Of a stretch of 64,000 nt of DNA, positions 44,251 through 51,484 are shown piece after piece (the first letter of the stretch is position 1; each line of letters starts with the position of its first letter). The notes below the pieces were generated by a model. The model was given only the letters and a program-made list of their open reading frames with translations, did not search any database and was not told the DNA's origin. This DNA is from Uliginosibacterium sp. 31-16 (GTDB lineage: Bacteria; Pseudomonadota; Gammaproteobacteria; Burkholderiales; Rhodocyclaceae), in assembly GCF_030730865.1 (NCBI RefSeq), contig NZ_JAVALZ010000003.1, positions 1 to 64,000 on the forward strand. The letters are read 5' to 3'. Made by a program: the position numbers and the translations under genes.

Positions 44251-44320
44251 TGGAGACCCGATTCTGGCGGACCTCTCCGGCATGCCCTGCCGAAGAGGTC
44301 CGCGGGACGCGGGTCTTCAG
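44251..44320. repeat. Palindromic repeat copy with clearest hairpin
   Basis: GCGGACCTCT (44267-44276) pairs with AGAGGTCCGC (44294-44303), an inner CGGCA/TGCCG continues the stem, and outer arms GAGACCCG (44253-44260) / CGGGTCTT (44310-44317) close it. The whole 70 bases could fold into one branched hairpin. It lies between the htpG terminator and the lipoprotein stop. Confidence 0.75.
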
Positions 44321-44328
44321 GCAGGTGC

Positions 44329-45789
44329 TTACCAGTCGTCTTTCTCTTTGGCTTTGGCCGCCGGAGCTTCGGTGCTGCCGGCGGCGGCTTTGCCGGCGCG
44401 GGCCGGAGCGGCTTTCTGGCCGGCCGGAGCAATGGCGGCGGCGACATCATCAGCCGCCTTCGCAGTGCTGGCAGCGAGGGCTTCGCGGATCTGCAGGGCG
44501 CCTGCCTGAATGCCGTCGAGTTTGACCTGCACGTTTTCCAGGGTGGCGTAGGAAACGTTCGGGGTGACACGCTTGATAACCAGTTCGCAGCAGTCGTATT
44601 CCATGTTGCCGAGCGACTGACCGGTCTGCGGGTCCTTCAGTTCCTTGCCCAGCAGGTAGACGCGGTAGCGACTCTTTTCCTTCAGTGCGGCACCGCCCTG
44701 GCTGAGCACGACCTCGTTGCCATTGCGTTCGACGATGGAGATCGGGAAGCTGCGCAGCAGGATTGCTTCAACTGCTTTCTTCACGATATCGGCCTGCATG
44801 TCGGCCAGCGTCTTGTTGGCGTCGATGCCCGAGCCCAGCGTAGTCGGCGCGATGGAGGGGGCGCTGCCTTGCAGGGTGCTCGATTGCTGGATCTGGCGCG
44901 TGGCGACATTCACCATGCGTTGCGAGACCGACCAGCCGCCGGAATAGCTGACCAGCTCACGATCAGAAGTCTGCAACTGGCGAGCGTGGCGTTCATAGGC
45001 CAGCGAGTTGATCTCGCCGATCCAGATCAGGTCGGCGCTGAGCGCCTGACCAAGCTTGGCGATATCGGTATTGACGGTCTGTCCGGAGCCGATCATCTCC
45101 AGCTCGTTCTGGATCTCGTCGTCAAACTGGCGGTCCAGCACGGTGAAGCGGCCGGTCTGAGCCAGCGCGTCGATGATCTGGCGCTGCAGCGGCTCCAGCA
45201 CCTGGCCGGCGGGCACCGCGCGGCCACCGATGTTGAAACTGCCCTGCTTGCTGCGCAGCGGGGCAACCACGATCTTGATCTTGCCCGCGTCAGCCGGCGC
45301 CTTGAACTTGGCGATCTTGGCCTCGATGTCGACGGTGTAGCTGCCACCCTTCTTGTCCGGAGCGGTGACGTTGAGCACCTTGAACGAGGACACCAGCCCG
45401 CTGGACTGGGTGATGATCTGTTCGGCGAAGGCCTGACCCTGCAATTGAGCGGTAGCCTTGGCGCTGTCGTGTCCTTGATCGGAGTAGACATCCACTTGTG
45501 CCGTCGCCTGGGCAATGACGTTGAGGTTGGCGCTGGACGCATCAACGGCGACACCGTTGACCTGCATGACGGCAGATTTCAGTGCTTCATTGACGGCGGC
45601 GCCGGGCGTCATGCCCACGCCTTTGGTGGTGACGGCAACGTGCTCGACGCGACCGACATCCGGAATGTTGCCGGTGGTGCTGGCCGCTGCGGCGGGAGCG
45701 GATACGGCAGGTGCCGGGGTGCCGGCATTCTTGTCACCGCAGGCGCTCAGCGCGCACAGCAGCAGGGCGGACAGAAGAAGGCGTTTCAT
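44329..45789 (-). CDS. CsgG/FlgT-like lipoprotein (exported cluster, gene 4)
   Basis: A 486-residue lipoprotein with lipobox LSAC (C17). After an Ala/Pro linker, an N-terminal domain (VTTKGVGMTPGAAVNEALKSAVMQVNGV, about 50-165) recalls the FlgT-N/LPP20-type fold. A central domain (about 170-340; KIKIVVAPLRSKQGSF, GRFTVLDRQFDDEIQNEL, IAKLGQALSADLIWIGEI) looks like the CsgG/LpoB family. The C-terminal region is low-complexity Ala/Lys. CsgG is an outer-membrane export pore; FlgT belongs to the flagellar H ring. Neither function can be claimed here. It is the fourth of four consecutive exported-protein genes and follows a terminator-like hairpin. Confidence 0.75.
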   Translation of the reverse strand: MKRLLLSALLLCALSACGDKNAGTPAPAVSAPAAAASTTGNIPDVGRVEHVAVTTKGVGMTPGAAVNEALKSAVMQVNGVAVDASSANLNVIAQATAQVDVYSDQGHDSAKATAQLQGQAFAEQIITQSSGLVSSFKVLNVTAPDKKGGSYTVDIEAKIAKFKAPADAGKIKIVVAPLRSKQGSFNIGGRAVPAGQVLEPLQRQIIDALAQTGRFTVLDRQFDDEIQNELEMIGSGQTVNTDIAKLGQALSADLIWIGEINSLAYERHARQLQTSDRELVSYSGGWSVSQRMVNVATRQIQQSSTLQGSAPSIAPTTLGSGIDANKTLADMQADIVKKAVEAILLRSFPISIVERNGNEVVLSQGGAALKEKSRYRVYLLGKELKDPQTGQSLGNMEYDCCELVIKRVTPNVSYATLENVQVKLDGIQAGALQIREALAASTAKAADDVAAAIAPAGQKAAPARAGKAAAGSTEAPAAKAKEKDDW

Positions 45790-45810
45790 GTCTGGAAATC
45801 CTTGGGGAAA

Positions 45811-45849
45811 ATGAAAAACGGGGCGCGACGCAGTGGTCGGAGCCCCGTT
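45811..45849 (-). terminator. Hairpin terminator between cluster genes 3 and 4
   Basis: AACGGGGC (45817-45824) pairs with GCCCCGTT (45842-45849), with an inner CGAC/GTCG stem. On the minus strand TTTCATTTT follows. It lies 20 bases after the stop of the gene at 45869-46495 and 28 bases before the next start. Confidence 0.78.
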
Positions 45850-45868
45850 CTGGCCTGGGCGCTTACGC

Positions 45869-46495
45869 TCAGATCATGCTGGTGGCGTCGCTGGCTTCTT
45901 TCGGCACCGGGATGTTGTTGGTCTTGGCGAAATCGATCGAGCTCTTCAGGGTGCTGCCCAGATTCTTGATCGAGTCCGGCAGGCTCTTGACGATGAACAG
46001 GGCCGAGTTGGTCGAGGCGCCGATTGCCGTCGGGCTCGGTTTGAAGCCTTGAGCCTCCTTGCCCATGCCGACGTACTTGATGATGCCGCGGCCCAGATCG
46101 GCCATGCCATCGCTGAATTTCTTCTTGCTGGCGGCGTCCATCTCGACCTTCTGATCCTTGAACTTCGCTTCCAGCGCCTTGCTGCTGTCTGTCTGCACCT
46201 GGCTCGACTCTTTCAGCGAGTCAGTGGTCGCACCTTCGGTCAGGTTCTTGCCGGCCAGCTCGGCCTTGGCGGCTTCATCCTTGAGGCCCACGGCGGTGAG
46301 CATCTTCACATCAGCCGAGTTCACGTCGCGGGCGCCGCCGACGTAGCTCTTGACGATCTGTTCGGAACTCACGCTCGAAGCGGCGCTGTCGCCGCCGATG
46401 CCGGGCAGCTTCATGCCGCCGAATTGGGCACAGGCCATGCCGGATGCTGCGCTCAGGGCCACACCGACCATCATCGCCAGAAATTTGCTTTTCAT
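45869..46495 (-). CDS. Exported protein of unknown function (cluster, gene 3)
   Basis: A 208-residue protein with a signal peptide ending GMACAQ and no membrane segment afterwards. The mature chain is predicted mostly helical and charged (LTAVGLKDEAAKAELAGKNL, KALEAKFKDQKVEMDAASKKKFSDGMADLGRGIIKYVGMGKEAQGF). I do not recognise a family. AAGGAAAA precedes the ATG. It is 98 bases downstream of gene 2, with a hairpin (46545-46571) in between. Confidence 0.75.
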   Translation of the reverse strand: MKSKFLAMMVGVALSAASGMACAQFGGMKLPGIGGDSAASSVSSEQIVKSYVGGARDVNSADVKMLTAVGLKDEAAKAELAGKNLTEGATTDSLKESSQVQTDSSKALEAKFKDQKVEMDAASKKKFSDGMADLGRGIIKYVGMGKEAQGFKPSPTAIGASTNSALFIVKSLPDSIKNLGSTLKSSIDFAKTNNIPVPKEASDATSMI

Positions 46496-46544
46496 GTCAC
46501 TTTTCCTTGTTTGCTAGTTAGCTCAAACACCGGCACGGTAGTCT

Positions 46545-46571
46545 GACGGGGATGCCGGCACATGCCCCGTC
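46545..46571 (-). promoter_or_regulatory. Hairpin between cluster genes 2 and 3
   Basis: GACGGGG (46545-46551) pairs with CCCCGTC (46565-46571), with possible further pairing inside. No T-run follows on either strand, so it may act on mRNA stability and not termination. Confidence 0.4.
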
Positions 46572-46593
46572 AGCAGATCCGGATTCTCGATTC

Positions 46594-47709
46594 TCAGCGA
46601 ATGCCGGCAGCGTTCAGGCGGCTGACGACTTCACGGGCGGCCGCCAGCGAAGCATCCTTGAGAGCCTTGCCGGAGGCGCTGGCGTTGTCTGCGCCCAGGC
46701 CCGCGTATTGCACGGCCGGCACCGAAGCGACTTCGCGCGGCAGCTTGCCGGACACGTCGAGGACGCGACCGGTGACGGTAACGGCAACACGTTGCATGCC
46801 GGTAGCGTCGTCCTGCATCGGTGCGCCAACGTCGAGCGTGGCCAGCACCAGATAAGGAACCTGAGCATTGCGCAGGGCAGCGACAACACCGCGCAGGGTG
46901 CCCGGGGCGAGGTCATTGCCAGTCGAGAAGTCCTGGTTCACCGCCTTGATGTCCTTGTCTTCGAGCACGAATTCCGGCTCGGCAACCTGGAACCCGCCTT
47001 GCGAGAACACGCTGGTGATCGAGGTCTTGGTGTTGTTCATGGACAGCAGGCGATAGCTGGTGTCGTCTGCCTTGCGGGTGGTGCTGCCGCCGGTTTCGAC
47101 CTTGATCGAGGCCTTGGCCGTGACGCTTTCCGACGATTTCTTGTTCGCTGCGGTGGCCACCGCGTTGCCGCGCACGACTTCACCTTCGGCGCCCTTGACG
47201 GACTTGGAGCGATCCACCGAGGCTTCACGCTCGACTTCGGCACGTTTCACGACGCGGTCGTCAAAGGAACGCACGCTCGATACTTCGCGACCGACGAACA
47301 CATAGACGAGCTGGGAGCGCTCGGCCTGAGCTGTCTTGGATGTGGCACTGGAGCCGCGGATGGTGCTGCGCAGCTTGGCAACGTTGATCTCGACGCGGAC
47401 TGCGACCGAATATTTCTTGGCGCTTTCCTGGTTCTGTTCGTTGATGATGGTGGTGCTGAGGAGGAACTTGTCGAGATTGGCTTCGATCTTCGGCTGGATG
47501 GCTTCGAAGTTCTCGGATTCGGCTTCCCCGGCTTCGGCGAAGTAGCGTTCGACAGCGGAGACCTGGGCGGCCTTGTAAGCCTTGTCCTTGTCACCGGCGG
47601 AGAGGCTCCAGCCATAGGTGGCGGTGCCGGTGCCCTTGGAGGTCACTACCTGGGCCAGACATTGGGTGGACAGGATCAGCCCGGCAAGGGCCACGAGAAG
47701 CTTCTTCAT
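46594..47709 (-). CDS. Exported protein with LPP20/FlgT-N-like domain (cluster, gene 2)
   Basis: A 371-residue exported protein with a signal peptide ending STQCLA. The N-terminal domain (VTSKGTGTATYGWSLSAGDKDKAYKAAQVSAVERYFAEAGE) shares the style of gene 4's N-terminus. A central acidic and basic helical stretch (RAEVEREASVDRSKSVKGAEGEV) is followed by a C-terminal alpha/beta domain (RLLSMNNTKTSITSVFSQGGFQV, VPYLVLATLDVGAPMQD) that may be CsgG-like. I chose the ATG at 47709, which overlaps the stop of gene 1 as ATGA and has AGGA 7 bases upstream; the ATG at 47715 has too short a spacing. Confidence 0.77.
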   Translation of the reverse strand: MKKLLVALAGLILSTQCLAQVVTSKGTGTATYGWSLSAGDKDKAYKAAQVSAVERYFAEAGEAESENFEAIQPKIEANLDKFLLSTTIINEQNQESAKKYSVAVRVEINVAKLRSTIRGSSATSKTAQAERSQLVYVFVGREVSSVRSFDDRVVKRAEVEREASVDRSKSVKGAEGEVVRGNAVATAANKKSSESVTAKASIKVETGGSTTRKADDTSYRLLSMNNTKTSITSVFSQGGFQVAEPEFVLEDKDIKAVNQDFSTGNDLAPGTLRGVVAALRNAQVPYLVLATLDVGAPMQDDATGMQRVAVTVTGRVLDVSGKLPREVASVPAVQYAGLGADNASASGKALKDASLAAAREVVSRLNAAGIR

Positions 47710-48890
47710 TTGCATTTCCTCAGAATGTCACGAGCGGTTTCGACTTGCGATTTGATGTCCTTGGCGGAGGCGGCGGCCACCAGCCATTTCTGGTCGGTTT
47801 GCGCGCCTTCGATCAGGAAGGGGGTGAATTTCTTGTACAGGCCATTGATGGCGTCGGAGTAGGCCGGGAAGTCGTCGGCACTGACCTGGGTGGCCGGCAC
47901 CACGCTGGATTCCCCATTCTTGATGTCGGTATTGATGAATTCAGTGCCCAGTGACGGCTCGTAGAAGCGCAGGCTGGAGTAGACGCCATACACATAAGCA
48001 ATGCCGACATTGGTTTCGTCGGTCTTCTTTTTCACGAAACCGTTGAGCTTGAGGTCAAACAGGTAATCGCCTTCCGCGACCTTGAGCTTGAAGTCATCGC
48101 CATTTTCCAGCCGCATCATCATCACGCCACCCACGGCACCAATGCTGTTGGGCAGCAGCGGCACGCCGGTACGGGCGGACAGGATGGAGGCGTAGGCGTC
48201 CGCCATCAGCGTCGCGGCAGCCTTCGGGTCCTTGCGCAGAGGCGCGGGGAATTGAGCCAGGGCTTCCGGCGACACTTCAACCTTCTTGACCTGCAGGCTC
48301 TTGGTGCCTTCCTTCGGCAGTTCGGCCGTGGCAAGGCGTTTGGTGAACAGGCTGATCAGACTCTGACCATCCTGACCCGCGAGCTGGGTTTCAACGAAAC
48401 TCTGCAGCCGGGCCTCCGACGGTGCGGACGGCGTGGCGTCAAAGATGACCGTGCTCAGGGGGTAGGTGCGGATGACCGCCTGTGCCTTGTAATCGAAAAT
48501 CAGCAGGTTGCCGCGCAGATTGACGAAGGTTTTGTAGTAGCTGCCGTAGTTCTCACTCGAAACGATTTCATCGGTGAGCACCAGAACGGCCATCAGGGCC
48601 TGATCGCTGTTCTTGAGATTGACCAGAGAGCTGGCAGGGCGCAGTTCCAGTGCAGGATTGCTGATGCCCTGACTGCGGCTGATGACCTGTGCGGAGAGGT
48701 TGTTGCCCGCGCCGGCTGCTTTCAGTTTTTCGAATACCTTGAAACTGTAGGGGAAGCGGGCGGGAGCGGTCTTGAAGTCGCCGGCGAAGGCAAAACCGGC
48801 AAGAGTGGCTTCAGCGGCATGAACCGCGGGTGAGGAGAGAACAGACAAGGCGCAGGCGAGCGCCATAACAGCAGACAGGAACTTGCTCAT
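47706..48890 (-). CDS. Exported protein of unknown function (cluster, gene 1)
   Basis: A 394-residue protein with a signal peptide ending AVHAAEA. The mature protein is periplasmic or secreted, without further membrane segments (FPYSFKVFEKLKAAGAGNNL, DYKAQAVIRTYPLSTVIFD, GVMMMRLENGDDFKLKVAEGDYLFDLKLNGFVKKK). I do not recognise it. It is the first gene of the four-gene minus-strand cluster and is start/stop-coupled to gene 2. The roughly 250 bases upstream, to the SemiSWEET gene, should hold the promoter; I see no clear boxes. Confidence 0.75.
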   Translation of the reverse strand: MSKFLSAVMALACALSVLSSPAVHAAEATLAGFAFAGDFKTAPARFPYSFKVFEKLKAAGAGNNLSAQVISRSQGISNPALELRPASSLVNLKNSDQALMAVLVLTDEIVSSENYGSYYKTFVNLRGNLLIFDYKAQAVIRTYPLSTVIFDATPSAPSEARLQSFVETQLAGQDGQSLISLFTKRLATAELPKEGTKSLQVKKVEVSPEALAQFPAPLRKDPKAAATLMADAYASILSARTGVPLLPNSIGAVGGVMMMRLENGDDFKLKVAEGDYLFDLKLNGFVKKKTDETNVGIAYVYGVYSSLRFYEPSLGTEFINTDIKNGESSVVPATQVSADDFPAYSDAINGLYKKFTPFLIEGAQTDQKWLVAAASAKDIKSQVETARDILRKCK

Positions 48891-49141
48891 AAACCACTTT
48901 GCAGGAGGGTTGGTAAGTGGGGCGCCATGCCTTGGACATGGGCGAGGCGTGGATCATACCGGGCGGATACGGGAAAACATGTAAAGAAATGCCTGCCCAA
49001 AAGGGCGGGCGTATGGCGAGCATGGGGAGCGGCACTATTCCATGCCGCGCCGGACGATAAACATGAAGAGTCCGGCAGGCGAGATTTTGGGGATAAAAGG
49101 CGGGATTGGGCCGCCCGGAGTCTGGGCAAAGGGCGAAGCGA

Positions 49142-49390
49142 TCAGCCTAGGCGCAGTTTCATGATCAGAATGAAAAGCGCCAGTATCAGGGTGATGAGGT
49201 TGGCAATGATGATGGGCCAGGCCTGCAGCAGGATTCCGTACGCCAGCCAGAGAAAGACACCAAAGGTGAAAATGCTGTACATGCCCAGCGAGACACCATG
49301 AGCGGAGCGGGTTTTCCAGGTGAGCCAGGCTTGCGGAACGAAGGCAAGGGTCGTGCAGAAGGCGGCGAGATAGCCGATCAGGTCAGTCAT
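49142..49390 (-). CDS. SemiSWEET family transporter
   Basis: An 82-residue membrane protein of three transmembrane helices: LIGYLAAFCTTLAFVPQAW with the PQ motif, TRSAHGVSLGMYSIFTFGVFLWLAYGI, and IIANLITLILALFILIMKL. Length and motif order match SemiSWEETs, which dimerise to carry sugars or related small molecules. The substrate cannot be told. It lies 34 bases downstream of the HNH gene on the same strand. Confidence 0.9.
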   Translation of the reverse strand: MTDLIGYLAAFCTTLAFVPQAWLTWKTRSAHGVSLGMYSIFTFGVFLWLAYGILLQAWPIIIANLITLILALFILIMKLRLG

Positions 49391-49424
49391 GATGCGCGGG
49401 ACGGCAGGATGGGCGCTGATTCTA

Positions 49425-50042
49425 TCAGGCCCGACGCCAGCGGCTCTGGGCGGGCAGGTGATGGGCGAGAAAGTCCATCTGGTCGGCCAGGATGTTGCGG
49501 TTGGAGAGGATCAGGTATTCGGCCTTGTTGGGTACATAGGGGGCAAAAAGCAGCATCATCCGCGCCTGTTCGGGGGTGTTGCCGCCCTTGCGCTGGTTGC
49601 AGGCCCGACAGGCGGTCACAACGTTCATCCAGGTATCTGCGCCGCCCTGGGATACGGGCTTGACGTGATCGCGGGTGAGCCGCGTACCGGTCAGCTCGTG
49701 GCCGCAATACGCGCAGATATGGCGATCGCGGTGGAAAAGCTCGCGGTTGGTCAGAGGGGGCGTCTGGAGCAGATTGCGCGTGCTCAGGGCCTTGCCCTTG
49801 ATTGCGATGATGCTGTTGGCTGTAATGACGGAGCGGTTGCCGGTCTTGCGCGAGGTGCCACCGAGGAAGGTGAAGCAGGCATCGCCGGCGTCCCAGGCAA
49901 CCATGTTGCGGGAGTAGTAGAAGATAGCGTGCTGCCAGGTTACCCAGCGGTGCGGCTGGCCTTGGGCATCAAGCGTGAGGATCAGCGGGCGACGCTCGCG
50001 GTGGAGAGGACGGACTTCGGGACGATGCTCGGGCGTGCGCAT
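49425..50042 (-). CDS. HNH endonuclease-family protein
   Basis: A 205-residue protein. The C-terminal half is an HNH domain: CAYCGHELTGTRLTRDHVKPVSQGGADTWMNVVTACRACNQRKG, with two CxxC zinc knuckles around the catalytic DH and N. The N-terminal 90 residues (LILTLDAQGQPHRWVTWQHAIFYYSRNMVAWDAGD) are typical of a common chromosomal HNH family in betaproteobacteria. It is not next to phage or restriction genes. I chose the ATG at 50042; an upstream extension would overlap the divergent gene's promoter. Confidence 0.86.
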   Translation of the reverse strand: MRTPEHRPEVRPLHRERRPLILTLDAQGQPHRWVTWQHAIFYYSRNMVAWDAGDACFTFLGGTSRKTGNRSVITANSIIAIKGKALSTRNLLQTPPLTNRELFHRDRHICAYCGHELTGTRLTRDHVKPVSQGGADTWMNVVTACRACNQRKGGNTPEQARMMLLFAPYVPNKAEYLILSNRNILADQMDFLAHHLPAQSRWRRA

Positions 50043-50159
50043 GGGTGTGTCGCCTGGTTGGGGCCTCGCTTGACCACATATCAACAGCACTATTCATTGC
50101 ATCCTGCAACCGACAAGCTAATCGCCTTGAACCGAATAATCAATCCTCTTGTTGTCCGC

Positions 50160-50783
50160 ATGTCACGCCCGTGGGCTCCCTGGCAGCGCGTGCTGCTGGC
50201 TGGCGTGGCGGCGTCCGTTCTGCTGCATGGCGTGGCAATGGATTTGTGGCGTGGCAGTGCAGGTCTGAAAGCGGCATCTGGCGGGGCTTCCGGGCTGGCC
50301 CCTCTGCAGGGCCGCTTGCACAAAGGATCTGCGGATACGCTACCTGCAGAGCAAGCTCCGACGCGGCTTGTGGAGGAGTCGGACATGGTGCGTGCGGCTG
50401 CCGGGCATGAATCGCCGACCTTGGCACAGAGCCCGCGCGAAAACTCTGCGGCGGGTGTGATGAAGCAGACCGCAACGCCTGATGCGCCACTTCCGGTGAT
50501 GCCGGGCGTGCGTCCGCTCTCGGTGACGGAGGGGCTGGTTGCCTATCGCCTGGATCTGCTTGAGGTGTTGGCTCCCTCAACGGAACTGCCGGCGCCTTTG
50601 CGGGTGGGGTTGTCGGTACCGGCCGGGCCGGGCGTTGCTCAACTGACGTTGCGGCAGTCGTCTGGCGATACCCGGGTCGATCAGCTCTGGCAGGATGACA
50701 TCATGAAGGCCTTGCCCGAAGTCGAGGTGCCTGCCGTACTGGCCGGCCGGGCGTTCGAGCTGGAGCTGGTGTTCGAGCCTTGA
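50160..50783 (+). CDS. Membrane-anchored protein with TonB-like C-terminus
   Basis: A 207-residue protein. One N-terminal transmembrane helix (about 9-27, WQRVLLAGVAASVLLHGVAM) is followed by a Pro/Ala-rich periplasmic stretch and a C-terminal domain (about 130-207; LRVGLSVPAGPGVAQLTLRQSSGDTRVDQLWQDDIMKALPEVEVP) resembling the TonB C-terminal domain with its SSG...D pattern. ExbB/ExbD are not adjacent. The start is uncertain: ATG 50160 lacks a Shine-Dalgarno and an in-frame TTG lies about 33 bases upstream. Confidence 0.68.
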   Translation: MSRPWAPWQRVLLAGVAASVLLHGVAMDLWRGSAGLKAASGGASGLAPLQGRLHKGSADTLPAEQAPTRLVEESDMVRAAAGHESPTLAQSPRENSAAGVMKQTATPDAPLPVMPGVRPLSVTEGLVAYRLDLLEVLAPSTELPAPLRVGLSVPAGPGVAQLTLRQSSGDTRVDQLWQDDIMKALPEVEVPAVLAGRAFELELVFEP

Positions 50784-50792
50784 GAGCGGCGA

Positions 50793-51329
50793 TCAGCTCA
50801 GGGCGCCCAGGGTCTCTTCGCGGAAGTGGAAGCTGCCTTGTGCCCGATCCTTGAAATAGTGACGCAGGGAAAGGCTGATCGAGCGGAAGGAGAGTTCATC
50901 CCACGGGATCTCGTGCTCGGCAAAGAGCCGGGTTTCCAGCGACTCCTCCCCGGGAGCAAAGTCCAGATCAAGCAGGCGGGCACGGTAAAGGATGTGGACC
51001 TGGCTGATCTGCGGGATATTGATCAGCGTATACATTTCGTTCAGTTCGATGCGGGCGCAGGCTTCTTCCCGGGTTTCGCGCACGGCGGCTTCGCCGGTGG
51101 ATTCACCGATTTCCATGAATCCTGCGGGCAGGGTCCAGAAACCCATGCGTGGCTCGATTGCACGGCGGCACAGCAGGATCTTGTCTTCCCATACAGGCAG
51201 GGCGCCTACAACCAGCTTCGGATTCAGGTAGTGGATGCTGCCGCAGGCAATGCAGACATGACGCGGGCGCTGATCCCCTGCCGGGATGCGCAGGCTGACT
51301 TCAGCGCCACAGGCAGAACAGTATTTCAT
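50793..51329 (-). CDS. Nudix hydrolase with zinc ribbon
   Basis: A 178-residue protein. The N-terminus is a zinc ribbon (CSACGAE...CIACGS), and the Nudix box lies in GFMEIGESTGEAAVRETREEAC; the final Gly of the consensus is replaced by Cys. The zinc ribbon resembles NudC-type NADH pyrophosphatases, but the chain is shorter. It probably hydrolyses a nucleoside diphosphate derivative. It converges on the TonB-like gene and diverges from the GGDEF gene. Confidence 0.88.
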   Translation of the reverse strand: MKYCSACGAEVSLRIPAGDQRPRHVCIACGSIHYLNPKLVVGALPVWEDKILLCRRAIEPRMGFWTLPAGFMEIGESTGEAAVRETREEACARIELNEMYTLINIPQISQVHILYRARLLDLDFAPGEESLETRLFAEHEIPWDELSFRSISLSLRHYFKDRAQGSFHFREETLGALS

Positions 51330-51484
51330 TGCAGGCGATCTTCTGACCGGACGGAATGGTTACATTCTATCTCAGGCGTTGGGTGAGGCCGACAATCGAA
51401 TATGATTGGCACCAATTTGGGATTTGGAGCAAAGTCCCGCAAATTTCTGTTGCTGATAACCTTATTGCATCTTCGGATGCCGCC

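Noticed and set aside
5361-44320. Repeat family as a CRISPR array
   Set aside because: Copies are scattered over tens of kilobases with genes between them, are palindromic and variable, and no cas gene is present.
44221-45969. Plus-strand open frame of 582 codons opposite the CsgG-like lipoprotein
   Set aside because: It begins within the htpG terminator, runs through a repeat and is antisense to a gene with clear signal peptide and domains.
49425-50042. HNH gene as part of a defence or homing element
   Set aside because: No intron, intein, restriction or phage gene lies nearby; the type is a common chromosomal family.
49389-50783. 464-codon reading of the TonB-like gene
   Set aside because: The upstream half is antisense to the HNH gene; only the part from 50160 has a membrane anchor and domain.
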